Of a DNA stretch of 64,000 bases, positions 44,119 to 53,575 are shown one piece after another. Made by a program: the position numbers and the translations under genes. The first letter of the stretch is position 1. Each line of letters starts with the position of its first letter. This DNA is from Streptomyces carminius (lineage in GTDB: Bacteria; Actinomycetota; Actinomycetes; Streptomycetales; Streptomycetaceae). Where the stretch lies: NCBI RefSeq assembly GCF_002794255.1, contig NZ_PGGW01000065.1:1-64000 (forward strand), written 5' to 3'. The notes under the pieces are model-generated. The model saw only the letters and a list, made by a program, of their open reading frames with translations. It had not been told where the DNA came from and did not search any database.

Positions 44119-44175
44119 CGCATCGTGTCCCTTCTCGGCGTCGGCCGGGCCGGGGACCGGGCGGGGCCCGGCCCG

Positions 44176-46032
44176 TCAGTCCTCGACCCGCACGCCGTAC
44201 TCCCTGACCCAGGCGTCGTACTCCACCAGGCGCTCCATGACGGCCCGGGTCCCCCACAGACCGCCCAGCCCGGCGTAGGACTCGAGCGGCTTGTCCAGCA
44301 GTGCGCGCAGGCCGGCGGCCGGGACCAGCTCCAGTACCGGCGAGTCCGTGCGCAGCAGGGCGGCCACCTTGTCGCGCAGCGCCCGTACGTACCCCTGGTC
44401 CTGGGTGGAGGGGTAGGGGCTCTTCTTGCGCCTGAGCACCGACTCGGGCAGCACATGGGCGGTGGCCGCGCGCAGCAGGCTCTTCTCCCGGCCGTCAAAG
44501 TTCTTCATCTCCCAGGGGACGTTGAAGACGTACTCCACCAGCCGGTGGTCGGTGAACGGCACCCGGACCTCCAGGCCGGTGGCCATGCTGATGCGGTCCT
44601 TGCGGTCCAGCAGGAACTTCTCCCAGCGGCTGATGTTGAGGTAGGACAGCTCGCGCATCCGCGCCTCGATCCCGGTCTCGCCCGCCAGCCGCGGCACCTC
44701 CGCCAGGGCCTCGGCGTACCGCTGCTTGACGTACTCCTCCATTCCCAGCCGGTCCCACAGGCCGATCTCCCGGACGGCGGCCAGGCCGCCGAGCCGGCGC
44801 CAGGCGTCGTACCAGGGGAAGGTGTCGCCCTCCACCGCCTCCCGGTCGAAGAACCAGTTGTAGCCGCCGAACAGCTCGTCGGAGGTCTCACCGGACAGAG
44901 CGACCGTCACCCGCTCCTTGAGCGCCCTGCACAGGTGGTAGAGCGAGTGCTCCATGTCGCCGGTGGAGACCGGCAGGTCCTGGGCGAGCAGCACGCGCCG
45001 GCGCACGTCCTCGTCCAGGACGTCGGAGTTCTCCAGCTCGACGACGATGTGCTCGGCCCCGCAGTGCCGGGCGACCTCCACGGCGTACGGGGTGTCGGGG
45101 TCCAGCCAGATGCCGTTGTCCTTGAAGTCCCGCTCGTTGTCGCGGAAGTCGACGGAGAACGCCTTGATGCGCTCCTCGGCGCCCTGGTCCCGGAGCGCCT
45201 TCGCCGCGAGCGCGGTGATGGCGCTGGAGTCCAGGCCGCCGGAGAGCAGGGTGCCGACCTTCACGTCGGCGACGAGCTGGCGCTCGACGATGTCCTCCAG
45301 CAGCTCGCGGACCCGGGCGACGGTGGTGTCGAGGTCGTCGGTGTGCGGGCGGGCCCGCAGCTCCCAGTACGTCCGGGTGGTGCGGCCGCCGCGGGTGAAG
45401 CGGACGACGGTGCCGGGCACCACCTCGTGCATGCCCTTGAAGACCGCGTGGCCGGGGGTGTTGATGATGGCGAAGATCTCCGCCAGCCCCTCGCGGTCGA
45501 CCGCCGCCCGGGCCTCGGGGTGGGCCAGGATCGCCTTGGCCTCGGAGCCGAACAGCACCCCGTCCCGGGTGGGGTAGTAGAACAGCGGCTTGACGCCCAT
45601 GCGGTCGCGCACCAGCAGCAGCTCCTCGACGCGCGGGTCCCAGACGGCCAGCGCGTACATGCCGTTGAGGCGTTCGGTGAACTCCTGCCCCCACTCCAGG
45701 TAGGCGTGCAGGACGACCTCGGTGTCGCTGGTGGTGCGGAAGGTGTGTCCGAGTCCGGTCAGTTCCCGGCGCAGCTCGCGGTAGTTGTAGACCTCGCCGG
45801 TGTAGACGATCACCGGCAGGCCGTCGTCCGCGCCGGTGACGTGCATCGGCTGCCGGCCACCCGCCAGGTCGATGACCGACAGCCGGCGGTGCCCGAGGGC
45901 GGCGTGGGGCGACACCCAGGTGCCGTGGTCGTCCGGCCCCCGGCACTCCAGGGTCCGCGCCATGGCCGACACCGTGTCGGTGTGCCGTGTCAGGTCGCGG
46001 TCGTAGCCGACCCAGCCTGCGAGTCCGCACAT
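44176..46032 (-). CDS. asparagine-synthetase-type (glutamine-hydrolysing) amidotransferase
   Basis: 618 residues with both AsnB domains. Cys2 is the glutamine-hydrolysing nucleophile (MCGLAGW), with RGPDDHG and YTGEVYNY around the site; the ATP-pyrophosphatase domain has SGGLDSS at 264-270 and ALSGETSDELFGGY. In clusters, such enzymes turn carboxylates into amides rather than making asparagine. Together with a 3-hydroxyanthranilate pathway, a ring carboxamide is possible. AAGGAG precedes the ATG. Followed by the acetyltransferase gene. Confidence 0.92.
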   Translation of the reverse strand: MCGLAGWVGYDRDLTRHTDTVSAMARTLECRGPDDHGTWVSPHAALGHRRLSVIDLAGGRQPMHVTGADDGLPVIVYTGEVYNYRELRRELTGLGHTFRTTSDTEVVLHAYLEWGQEFTERLNGMYALAVWDPRVEELLLVRDRMGVKPLFYYPTRDGVLFGSEAKAILAHPEARAAVDREGLAEIFAIINTPGHAVFKGMHEVVPGTVVRFTRGGRTTRTYWELRARPHTDDLDTTVARVRELLEDIVERQLVADVKVGTLLSGGLDSSAITALAAKALRDQGAEERIKAFSVDFRDNERDFKDNGIWLDPDTPYAVEVARHCGAEHIVVELENSDVLDEDVRRRVLLAQDLPVSTGDMEHSLYHLCRALKERVTVALSGETSDELFGGYNWFFDREAVEGDTFPWYDAWRRLGGLAAVREIGLWDRLGMEEYVKQRYAEALAEVPRLAGETGIEARMRELSYLNISRWEKFLLDRKDRISMATGLEVRVPFTDHRLVEYVFNVPWEMKNFDGREKSLLRAATAHVLPESVLRRKKSPYPSTQDQGYVRALRDKVAALLRTDSPVLELVPAAGLRALLDKPLESYAGLGGLWGTRAVMERLVEYDAWVREYGVRVED

Positions 46033-46145
46033 GGGAGGTGGGCTCCTTTCCGATGAGAGGGGGTGAGGGCGAGCGACGGGAAGAGGGGGGCGGTCCCCGG
46101 CGGTCCCCGGCGGCTTGTGGCGGTGTCCGCCGCGGGCCCGGGCGC

Positions 46146-47750
46146 TCAGGTCCGGGGCACCAGGCCGGCGGTGTCCCAGTACCGCAGCTGGGGCAGGGCG
46201 GAGAGCCGGCCGGTCCGTGCCACCGGGGCGCCGCCGAGGATCATCGCGGTGGGTTCCGTGGGATCGAAGACCGGCCACGCGGGGGCGTGCCGGCTGGTGG
46301 GTCTGCCGTTCCGGGCGAAGGAGGCCACCAGGTCGATCAGGGTGTCGGAGATCCGCCGCTCCAGCGGCCCGTCCCCGTACACCGGGGCGTGGACCGGCAG
46401 CCGGTGGGTGCCGAAGAGGAACTTCGAGGTGGCCTCGTGCGGCGTGCCGGCGTACGGCGGGCGCACCGGGTGGGCGAACTCCATGACGTACTGCGGCGAC
46501 CTCCCCTCCCGCGCGTGCCGCTCGGCCAGCCGGACGATCTGGTACCGGAACAGCGCGTCGCCCCACACCTCGGTCCACAGCGACACCGGGTCGGCGGCCC
46601 GGCCCGCGGCCGGCAGGGCCTCCCGGTAGTGGGCGAGGCACTCGCCGACCTGCTCGTCGCCGACCTTGGCGGCGCACTTGTCCAGCACGGCGCGCACCGC
46701 GGCGCGCAGCCCTGCCTCGTCGGCCGGGAGCGGGCCGTCGAAGGGGTAGCCCGGACCGGTGGTGAAGAACGACCCCTCGGTGCGGGCGAAGACGCACATC
46801 ACCGGCACGGCGGGGGTGGGCAGCGCGTGGTCGTACCCGCGCATCCACCGCCCGTCCACCACCGGGCCCCGGTACTCGCGCCAGCCCTCCACCGCGCGCC
46901 CGGCAGGATCACCGGAGAACGTCCCGTCCCAGGCGTCGCGGAGCGCGGCGGCCGGTACCCGGCGCAGACCCGGCACCGTCGTGCCGAACCGCCGTGCCAG
47001 CCGTTCGAAGACGGCGCGGGACTCCTCGGGCGTGGTCGAACTCGCCGGCGCCCACACGTGCTTGGTGCTGACGGCGACGATCCGCCGCACGATGCCGCGC
47101 AGTTCGGGCAGCAGGCTCAGCTGCCAGGCGCTGGAACCGCCCGCGGAGGTGCCGGCGAGCGTGATGTTGCCGGGGTCGCCCCCGAACGCCTCGGCGTTGT
47201 CCCGCACCCAGCGCAGCAGCGCCGCCTGGTCCTGCAGGCCCCAGTTGGCGAAGGAGCCGGTGGCGGGGTCCGCGAGGTCCTCGTGCAGTCCCCAGCCGAA
47301 GGCGCCCAGGCGGTAGTTGAAGGTGACCACGACCAGGTCGCCGCGTTCCGCGGTGCGGGCGCCGTCGTAGTCCGGCTCGCTTCCCGCCCCCAGCAGCCAG
47401 CCGCCGCCGTGGACGTAGACCAGGACCGGGCGGCGGCCCCGGACACCGGGGGTCCAGACGTTGGCGTACAGACTGTCCTCGGCGCTGCCGGGCAGGTAGT
47501 CGCCCTGCAGGGACGGCGGGGCGAACGCGGTGGTCTCGCGCACTCCGCCCCACGGTTCGGGAGGGCGCGGCGAGGCGAAGCGCAGCCGCCCCACCGGGGG
47601 CGCGGCGTAGGGCACCCCCCGGAAGACGGTGACCCGGCCGGTGCGCACTCCGGCGATCCGGCCGGCGGTGGTCTCGGTGACCACCGTGCCGCCCCGCCCC
47701 GCCGCCGCGGAGGAGGAGGCACGCGGTGGGTGTTGCTCTCGTCGGGACAT
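46146..47750 (-). CDS. type-B carboxylesterase
   Basis: About 534 residues, alpha/beta hydrolase of the carboxylesterase type. Oxyanion hole HGGG at 114-117; nucleophile Ser202 in AGTSAGG, where most members read GESAGA; a catalytic-His candidate in the C-terminal GTPHEATSKF. No signal peptide. The start is uncertain: ATG 47750 lacks a strong ribosome site and a GTG near residue 23 (VVTETTAG) is possible. It could hydrolyse an ester or act on an intermediate of the locus; it lies 113 bp upstream of the amidotransferase gene. Confidence 0.88.
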   Translation of the reverse strand: MSRREQHPPRASSSAAAGRGGTVVTETTAGRIAGVRTGRVTVFRGVPYAAPPVGRLRFASPRPPEPWGGVRETTAFAPPSLQGDYLPGSAEDSLYANVWTPGVRGRRPVLVYVHGGGWLLGAGSEPDYDGARTAERGDLVVVTFNYRLGAFGWGLHEDLADPATGSFANWGLQDQAALLRWVRDNAEAFGGDPGNITLAGTSAGGSSAWQLSLLPELRGIVRRIVAVSTKHVWAPASSTTPEESRAVFERLARRFGTTVPGLRRVPAAALRDAWDGTFSGDPAGRAVEGWREYRGPVVDGRWMRGYDHALPTPAVPVMCVFARTEGSFFTTGPGYPFDGPLPADEAGLRAAVRAVLDKCAAKVGDEQVGECLAHYREALPAAGRAADPVSLWTEVWGDALFRYQIVRLAERHAREGRSPQYVMEFAHPVRPPYAGTPHEATSKFLFGTHRLPVHAPVYGDGPLERRISDTLIDLVASFARNGRPTSRHAPAWPVFDPTEPTAMILGGAPVARTGRLSALPQLRYWDTAGLVPRT

Positions 47751-48033
47751 TCGCCGATCCTCGCTTCAGCGTGTTGCGACGGGGACGGTGCGACGGTGGA
47801 CGCGTCGGCGGCGGGCGCCGTGACGGTCGGGGGACCGCAACGATCGTGCAACCGGTGCCGCGGCGGCCTCCAACACAGCGCGGCATCTGTGTCAGGTCGC
47901 GGCGGCACTGTGTCAGGTCGGGACGGCGGGGCCGCATCGGGTGACGTACGGTGCCGTGGCACGACGACCGTGTCCGTCACCGGGCGGGCCCGCCGGGGTC
48001 CGCCCGGAGGAGCAGAGAGGAAGACCGCACACC

Positions 48034-48804
48034 ATGACCGTCCTGGGGACCGCGCGGGACGACGGCACGCCGGTGGTGACCGTCTGGTCGGACATCAGCT
48101 GCCCCTGGGCGACGCTCGCCCTGCACACGCTGCACCGCGCCGCCGAGCGCCTGGCGCTGCCGGTGCTGGTGGACCACCGGGCCTTCCCGCTGGAGCTGTT
48201 CAACGGCGTGCCCAACCCGAAGTACATCGTCGACGCCGAGGTGGCGGTGATCGCCGGCCGGCTGCCCGAACTGGGCTGGCGGCGCTGGTCGGCGCCGGAG
48301 TGGACCTACCCGGTGACCCTGCTGCCCGCCATGGAGGCCGTCCAGGCCGCCAAGGACCCGGAGATCGGCGGCCTGCGCGGCAGCGACGAGCTGGACGCCG
48401 CGCTGCGCCGGGCGTACTACACCGACAGCCGGTGCGTCAGCATGCACGCGGTGATCCTGGACGTCGCCGGGCAGTGCCCGCACGTGGACGCCGGGAGGCT
48501 GGCCGAGGCACTGGCCCGGGGCGCCGGGCGGGCCGAGGTGTACGAGCAGTGGCGCACCGCGCGGGGACCGGAGATCCAGGGCAGCCCGCACCTGTTCGCC
48601 CCCGGCGGCTACCGCGCGCACAACCCCGGGGCGGTGTACGCCTGGCACGGCGACCCGCTGAAGGGCGACGGCTTCCCGCGGCTGGACGACTACCGCCCCG
48701 AGTGGGCCGGGGAACTGCTGCGGCGGCTGCACCGCGCCGAGGACAGCAGCCGCTCCGGGGAGGCGGGCAGCTCCCGCCCGACCAGCGAGCGCAGCACGGG
48801 ATAG
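48034..48804 (+). CDS. DsbA-family (FrnE-like) oxidoreductase
   Basis: 256 residues. N-terminal thioredoxin fold with a single active-site Cys23 (ISCPWATLAL), a helical insertion, and a C-terminal GSPHLFAPGGY block that supplies the cis-Pro. This matches the FrnE/2-hydroxychromene-2-carboxylate isomerase-like DsbA group rather than secreted DsbA, since no signal is present. Substrate unknown. Its last 115 bp overlap the convergent flavoprotein gene, so one of the two C-termini may be a secondary extension. It is the only plus-strand gene between 37.5 and 58 kb. Confidence 0.82.
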   Translation: MTVLGTARDDGTPVVTVWSDISCPWATLALHTLHRAAERLALPVLVDHRAFPLELFNGVPNPKYIVDAEVAVIAGRLPELGWRRWSAPEWTYPVTLLPAMEAVQAAKDPEIGGLRGSDELDAALRRAYYTDSRCVSMHAVILDVAGQCPHVDAGRLAEALARGAGRAEVYEQWRTARGPEIQGSPHLFAPGGYRAHNPGAVYAWHGDPLKGDGFPRLDDYRPEWAGELLRRLHRAEDSSRSGEAGSSRPTSERSTG

Positions 48805-49958
48805 GCACCGGCGTCCCCGGCCAGTATCCCGCCCAGCAGGGTGCCCGCGTCGGGGGCGAGCACCAGCTTGGCGTACGTCCGGGCGGCCCGGTCGGCGTAG
48901 ACCAGTTCCATCGCCCCCTGTGCCGAGGCGTGGGCGTCGCCGAAACTGGCGACGTCCACGCCGAGCAGCTTCAGGCGGGTGGACAGGTCCGCGCCGGGGA
49001 AGGACGCGTCGCGCAGGCCCAGCAACTGGTCGGCGACGGCTTCCGCCATCCGGTAGCCGGGCGACACCAGCCCGTAGCAGCGGCCCTCCACGGCCGCGCA
49101 CTCGCCGATCGCCCAGACGTGCGGATCGGCGGTGCGGCAGCGCCGGTCCACCAGGAAGCCGCCGCGCGGGCCCGTCTCCAGGCCCGCCGGCGCGGCCAGT
49201 TCGTCACGTGGCCGGATCCCGGTGGAGAACACCACCAGATCGGCCTCCAGTTCGGTGCCGTCGCCGAGGACCACCGCGCGCACCCGGCCGCCGGGACCCG
49301 CCTCGACGGACCGGAGGGCCGTACCGCAGCGCACCGTCAGGCCCAGTTCGGTGACGTACCCGGCCAGCAGCCGCCCGGCGGCCCCGTCGAGCTGCGCCGG
49401 CATCAGGTGCGGCGCCAGCTCCACGACGTGCGGGCGCATGCCCAGCCGCCGCAGCGCCCCGGCGGCCTCCAGGCCCAGCAGGCCGCCGCCGACGACGACA
49501 CCGGGACGGCCGGGGACGGCCGCGGCGCGGACGGCCTCGAGGTCCTCGACGGTGCGGTAGACGAAGCAGCCGGGCAGTTCGCGGCCGGGGACCGGCGGTA
49601 CGAGGGGGCGCGAGCCGGTGGCGAGCACCAGCGCGTCGTAGCCGACGAGGTCGCCGTGCGCGGTGCGCACCGCGCGGTGGTGCCGGTCGACGGTGGTGAC
49701 CGGGGTGGCCAGCCGCAGTTCCACCCGCGGGTCCGCCGCCGGGTCCGGTCCGGCCGGCGCGGGCCCGGCGGCGCCGCCGGTACCGTGGTCGCCCTGGCCG
49801 GCCAGCCAGGAGGAGAGCCGGGTCCGGTCGTAGGCGGGGCGGGGTTCCTCGGCCAGGACGGTGACGCGCCAGGTGCCGGCCGGGTCACGGGCCCGCAGGT
49901 GCTGGACGAGGTGGTGGCCCACCATGCCGTGGCCGACGACGACGAGTGTGCGGGTCAT
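48690..49958 (-). CDS. NirB N-terminal-like FAD/NAD(P)H oxidoreductase, lacking the reductase half
   Basis: 422 residues equal to the first half of the nitrite reductase large subunit: FAD motif VVVGHGMVGHHL, DRTRLSSWL, NAD motif VVVGGGLLGLEAAG, then FSTGIRPRDEL and GGILAGDAGAYPVLRSLVG. In NirB a BFD-type [2Fe-2S] and a siroheme domain follow; here the frame ends after a short Ser/Arg-rich tail that overlaps the convergent DsbA gene. It may be a truncated NirB or a stand-alone diaphorase for the nitrate reductase. Last gene of the nitrate operon. Confidence 0.8.
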   Translation of the reverse strand: MTRTLVVVGHGMVGHHLVQHLRARDPAGTWRVTVLAEEPRPAYDRTRLSSWLAGQGDHGTGGAAGPAPAGPDPAADPRVELRLATPVTTVDRHHRAVRTAHGDLVGYDALVLATGSRPLVPPVPGRELPGCFVYRTVEDLEAVRAAAVPGRPGVVVGGGLLGLEAAGALRRLGMRPHVVELAPHLMPAQLDGAAGRLLAGYVTELGLTVRCGTALRSVEAGPGGRVRAVVLGDGTELEADLVVFSTGIRPRDELAAPAGLETGPRGGFLVDRRCRTADPHVWAIGECAAVEGRCYGLVSPGYRMAEAVADQLLGLRDASFPGADLSTRLKLLGVDVASFGDAHASAQGAMELVYADRAARTYAKLVLAPDAGTLLGGILAGDAGAYPVLRSLVGRELPASPERLLSSARCSRRSSSPAHSGR

Positions 49959-50039
49959 GGGTGGCGGTCCTTCCGGATTCCTCGCGTTCTCTCGCGTTCC
50001 CCGGTCCGCGGCGGTCCGCCGGGGCGTGCGTCCCGGACG

Positions 50040-51446
50040 TCACCGCGCGGCGGCCGGCAGCGTCTCGCACAGGCGCCGGACGTCGTCGGCGCAGGTGCCG
50101 CAGCCGGTGGTCGCCCGGGTCGCGGCGGCCAGTGCGGGCAGGTCGCGGGCACCGGCGCGCCAGGCCGCGGCGAGCGCGGCCCTGGTGACGTTGTTGCAGA
50201 AGCAGAGCACCGTGTCGTCCGGCAGTTCGACCCGGCCGGGCCCGGGCGCGGCGCTGCCCAGCAGGAGGGCGAGCCGTCCGGCGGGCACCGGCAGGTCGCG
50301 GTCGTGGAGCCGGCTGACGGCGGCGATGGCCCGGGGCAGACCGATCAGCACCCCGCCCGTGATCCGGTCCCCGTCGAGCGTCAGCGCGGCGTAGCGGCCG
50401 CGGGACGGGTCGGACAGGGTCACCGACTCGTCGCCCGGGGCGCCGGGCGGACCGAGGACGGCCAGGTCGGTCCCGGGGGCCCGGAGCCGGACGACGGTCC
50501 TGGCCGGCCGGTGGCGGACCCGTTGTCCGGCCAGTAGCCGGGCGAGGGTCTCGGCCTGCTCCCAGGCGCAGGAGAGCAGCCCCGGCACCTGTCCGGCGTG
50601 CTCGGCGCAGTCCCCGATCGCGTGGATACGGGGATCGCCGGTGCGCAGCCGGTCGTCGACGACCACGCCCCGGCGCACCGGCAGGCCGGCCTGCCGGGCG
50701 AGCCGGGTGTCGGGGACCACCCCGGTGCACAGCAGCAGCGTGTCGGCCCCGACCATCCGGCCGTCCGTCAGGGTCAGTTTCCCGGGCGCGTACTCCACCG
50801 CCCGCCGCCCGGGGCACAGCCGGACGCCGTACTCCGCCAGCCGGGCCGCGAGCAGGGCCCCGGCCCGGGCGTCCAGCAGGTGGTCCATCGGGTGCGGGCC
50901 GGGATGGACGAGGGTGACCTCGCGTCCGGCGCGGCGCAGCGCGAACGCGGTCTCCACGCCGAGGACTCCGCCGCCCAGCACGGCCACCGGGCCCGCACCG
51001 GGCCCGCCACCGGGCCCGCCACCGGGACCGCCACCGGGACCACTGCGCGGACCGTCGGCGAGGCCGGTGACATCGGCCGGGGACCGCACCGTGCGCACCC
51101 CCTCGCCCGGGACGCCCGGCAGCCGGGGGACGTCCGGGCGGGCCCCGGTGGCCAGCACCAGTGTGTCGTACGGGTGGACGCTCCCGTCGTCGGTGTGCAC
51201 CGCGCGGGCCCGCCGGTCGACGCGGACGGCCCGCACCCCCAGCAGCACCCGGGTGTCCCCGGGAGGAGGCGGCGGCACGGCCGCCTCCGGCGGCAGCTCG
51301 CCCGCGAGCACGGAGGTCAGCAGGGGGCGGTGGCAGGCCGGCTCCGCACCGAGGACCGTGACCGGACCGTGGTGGCCGTGGTGGCGCAGCCGCTCCACCA
51401 GCCGGTGCGCGGCCGGTCCGTAACCGACGACCAGGACGCCGCTCAC
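50040..51446 (-). CDS. FAD/[2Fe-2S] electron-transfer subunit of assimilatory nitrate reductase (NasB-like)
   Basis: 468 residues, GTG start overlapping the nitrate reductase stop by 4 bp. An N-terminal pyridine-nucleotide disulfide-type module (VVGYGPAAHRL; second nucleotide motif VLGGGVLGVETA), a Gly/Pro-rich linker made of repeated GGGP, and a C-terminal BFD-type [2Fe-2S] domain with Cys415, Cys417, Cys449 and Cys452. It would pass electrons from NAD(P)H to the Mo subunit. Start choice rests on the coupling and on the Rossmann motif falling at the N-terminus. Confidence 0.85.
   Translation of the reverse strand: MSGVLVVGYGPAAHRLVERLRHHGHHGPVTVLGAEPACHRPLLTSVLAGELPPEAAVPPPPPGDTRVLLGVRAVRVDRRARAVHTDDGSVHPYDTLVLATGARPDVPRLPGVPGEGVRTVRSPADVTGLADGPRSGPGGGPGGGPGGGPGAGPVAVLGGGVLGVETAFALRRAGREVTLVHPGPHPMDHLLDARAGALLAARLAEYGVRLCPGRRAVEYAPGKLTLTDGRMVGADTLLLCTGVVPDTRLARQAGLPVRRGVVVDDRLRTGDPRIHAIGDCAEHAGQVPGLLSCAWEQAETLARLLAGQRVRHRPARTVVRLRAPGTDLAVLGPPGAPGDESVTLSDPSRGRYAALTLDGDRITGGVLIGLPRAIAAVSRLHDRDLPVPAGRLALLLGSAAPGPGRVELPDDTVLCFCNNVTRAALAAAWRAGARDLPALAAATRATTGCGTCADDVRRLCETLPAAAR
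50985..51042 (-). repeat. 12-bp tandem repeat coding for (GGGP)n linker
   Basis: About four to five copies of a CCACCGGGCCCG-like unit inside the NasB-like gene, just before the second nucleotide-binding motif. It keeps frame and should vary in copy number by slippage. Confidence 0.7.
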
Positions 51447-53575
51447 GACGGCTCCGCCCAGGGCTCGACGCGCACGGCGCACACCTTGAACTCCGGCATC
51501 CGGCTGACCGGGTCCAGCGCGGGACGGGTCAGCAGGTTGGCCCGCCCCCGCCCCGGGAAGTGGAACGGCAGGAAGACGGTGTCGGTACGCAGCGTCCCGT
51601 CCAGGCGCACCCGCGCGACGGTGCCGCCGCGCGCCGAGGACACCAGCGCGAGCTGTCCCTCCTCCAGGCCGAAGCGTTCGGCGGTGTCGGGGTGCACCTG
51701 GACGAAGACCTCGCCGGCGGCCTCGTTCAGCTCCGGCACCCGCCGGGTCTGGGCACCGGACTGGTACTGGGCCAGGACGCGTCCGGTGGTGGCGTACAGG
51801 GGACGGTCCGCCGTGACCGGCTCCGCGGGCTCGCGGTGGTCCACCGCGGCGAACCGGGCCCGCCCGTCGGGGTGGGCGAAGCGGTCCAGGAACAGCCGCG
51901 GGGTGCCCGGGTGCGGGGCGCCGGACGTCCGCGGGCACGGCCAGTGCAGGGCCTCGCCCGCCTCCAGCCGGTCGTAGGTGATGCCCGAGTAGTCGGCCCG
52001 GCCGCCGGCGGAGGCGGCACGCAGCTCGTCGAAGACCGCCCGGGGATCGGTGGGGTAGCGGTGGCCGGGTTCGCCCAGGCGGACGGCCAGGCCGTGCAGG
52101 ACCTCCAGGTCGGTGCGGACCCCGGCGGGGGGCGGCAGCAGTGCCCTGCGGCGCAGCACCCGTCCCTCCAGGCTGGTCATCGTGCCCTCCTCCTCGGCCC
52201 ACTGGGCCACGGGAAGCACCACATCGGCCATGGCGGCCGTCTCGGAGGGCACGAAGTCGGCCACCACCAGCAGGTCCAGGGCGGCCAGCCGCTCGGTGAC
52301 GTGGGCGGCGCGGGGCGCGGAGACCACGGGGTTGGAGCCGAAGACCAGCAGCGCGCGCGGGCCGCCCTCGGTGCCGAGCGCGTCGAGGAGCTCGTAGGCG
52401 CTGCGACCGGGACCGGGCAGCGAGCCGGGGTCCACGCCCCACACCTTCGCCACCCGGGCCCGCGCCTCCGGGTCGGTGATGCTGCGGTAGCCGGGCAGTT
52501 GGTCGGTCTTCTGGCCGTGCTCGCGGCCGCCCTGTCCGTTGCCCTGCCCGGTCAGGGTGCCGTAGCCGCTGCCCCGGCGGCCCGGCAGGCCCAGTGCCAG
52601 GGCCAGGTTGACGAAGGCGGCCGCGGTGTCGGTGCCCTTGCTGTGCTGCTCGACGCCCCGGCCGGTGAGCACGTACGCCCGCCGGGCCCGGGCGAGTGCG
52701 CGCACCGCCTCGTACTGCTCCGCGGCCGGCACGCCCGTGACGCGCTCGGCGCGTTCGGGCCACCAGGCCGCGGCCCGGCTCCAGACGGCGTCGAAGCCGG
52801 TGGTGCGCTCGGCCACGTACTCCTTGTCGAGGTGGCCTTCGGCGACCGCGATGTGCAACAGGCCCAGGGCGAGGGCCAGGTCGGTGCCGGGCGCGGGCTG
52901 CAGGTGGAGGGCGGCCCGCTCGGCGGTGCGGGTGCGGCGCGGGTCGACGACCACCAGGTCGGCGTGGTCCAGGTGGCGCATCAGCGGCGGCATGGTCTCG
53001 GCCGGGTTGGCGCCCGCCAGCAGGATCACCTCGGCCGCGCCGAGGTCGGTGACGGGGAACGGCAGCCCCCGGTCCACGCCGAAGGCGGCGTTGGCCGCGG
53101 CGGCGGCCGAGGACATGCAGAACCGGCCGTTGTAGTCGATCTGCGAGGTGCCCAGCGCCAGCCGGGCGAACTTGCCCAGCAGATACGCCTTCTCGTTCGT
53201 CAGCCCGCCGCCGCCGAAGACGGCGACGGCGTCCGCGCCGTGCTCGGCCCGGACGGCGCGCAGCCGCTCCGCCACCAGGTCCAGTGCCTCGTCCCAGCCC
53301 GCCGGCCGCGGCCGGCCGTCACCGTCGCGCACCCGCGGGGCGCGCAGCCGGTCCGGGGCGCTCAGGACCGACGGGGCGGTCCAGCCCTTCTGGCACAGAC
53401 GCCCGGAGTTGACCGGGAAGGCGGACGGACGAACCGTCACCGCGCCGTGCTCGCGGCCCAGCAGCGTGCCGCACTGCAGGGCGCAGTACGGGCAGTGCGT
53501 CGCCACCCGCGCCGTCGCCGGTGCCGTCGCCCGGTCCGCCCCCGGCGCGGTGGCCCCGGCGGTCGTCTCAGACAC
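51443..53575 (-). CDS. assimilatory nitrate reductase catalytic subunit (Mo-bis-MGD)
   Basis: 710 residues. The N-terminal [4Fe-4S] site has Cys28, Cys31, Cys35 and Cys61 (HCPYCALQCG then LCQKGW). The molybdopterin domains follow with GGGGLTNEKAYLLGKFAR, GANPAETMPPLMRHL, GYGTLTGQGNGQGGREHG, SETAAMADVVLPVAQWAEE and EGRVLRRR, all typical of NasC/NasA nitrate reductases. It is cytosolic (no Tat signal), as expected for assimilation, and reduces nitrate to nitrite. GTG start inside the end of the transporter gene (8-bp overlap). Confidence 0.93.
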   Translation of the reverse strand: MSETTAGATAPGADRATAPATARVATHCPYCALQCGTLLGREHGAVTVRPSAFPVNSGRLCQKGWTAPSVLSAPDRLRAPRVRDGDGRPRPAGWDEALDLVAERLRAVRAEHGADAVAVFGGGGLTNEKAYLLGKFARLALGTSQIDYNGRFCMSSAAAAANAAFGVDRGLPFPVTDLGAAEVILLAGANPAETMPPLMRHLDHADLVVVDPRRTRTAERAALHLQPAPGTDLALALGLLHIAVAEGHLDKEYVAERTTGFDAVWSRAAAWWPERAERVTGVPAAEQYEAVRALARARRAYVLTGRGVEQHSKGTDTAAAFVNLALALGLPGRRGSGYGTLTGQGNGQGGREHGQKTDQLPGYRSITDPEARARVAKVWGVDPGSLPGPGRSAYELLDALGTEGGPRALLVFGSNPVVSAPRAAHVTERLAALDLLVVADFVPSETAAMADVVLPVAQWAEEEGTMTSLEGRVLRRRALLPPPAGVRTDLEVLHGLAVRLGEPGHRYPTDPRAVFDELRAASAGGRADYSGITYDRLEAGEALHWPCPRTSGAPHPGTPRLFLDRFAHPDGRARFAAVDHREPAEPVTADRPLYATTGRVLAQYQSGAQTRRVPELNEAAGEVFVQVHPDTAERFGLEEGQLALVSSARGGTVARVRLDGTLRTDTVFLPFHFPGRGRANLLTRPALDPVSRMPEFKVCAVRVEPWAEPS

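Noticed and set aside
45987-50537. A 1516-residue plus-strand open frame
   Set aside because: It lies opposite the esterase and flavoprotein genes, overlaps the DsbA-like gene in another frame, and is low-complexity Gly/Arg/Pro sequence without motifs.
50985-51042. A CRISPR-like repeat array
   Set aside because: The 12-bp repeats are contiguous, lie inside a gene and code for a GGGP linker; there are no spacers.
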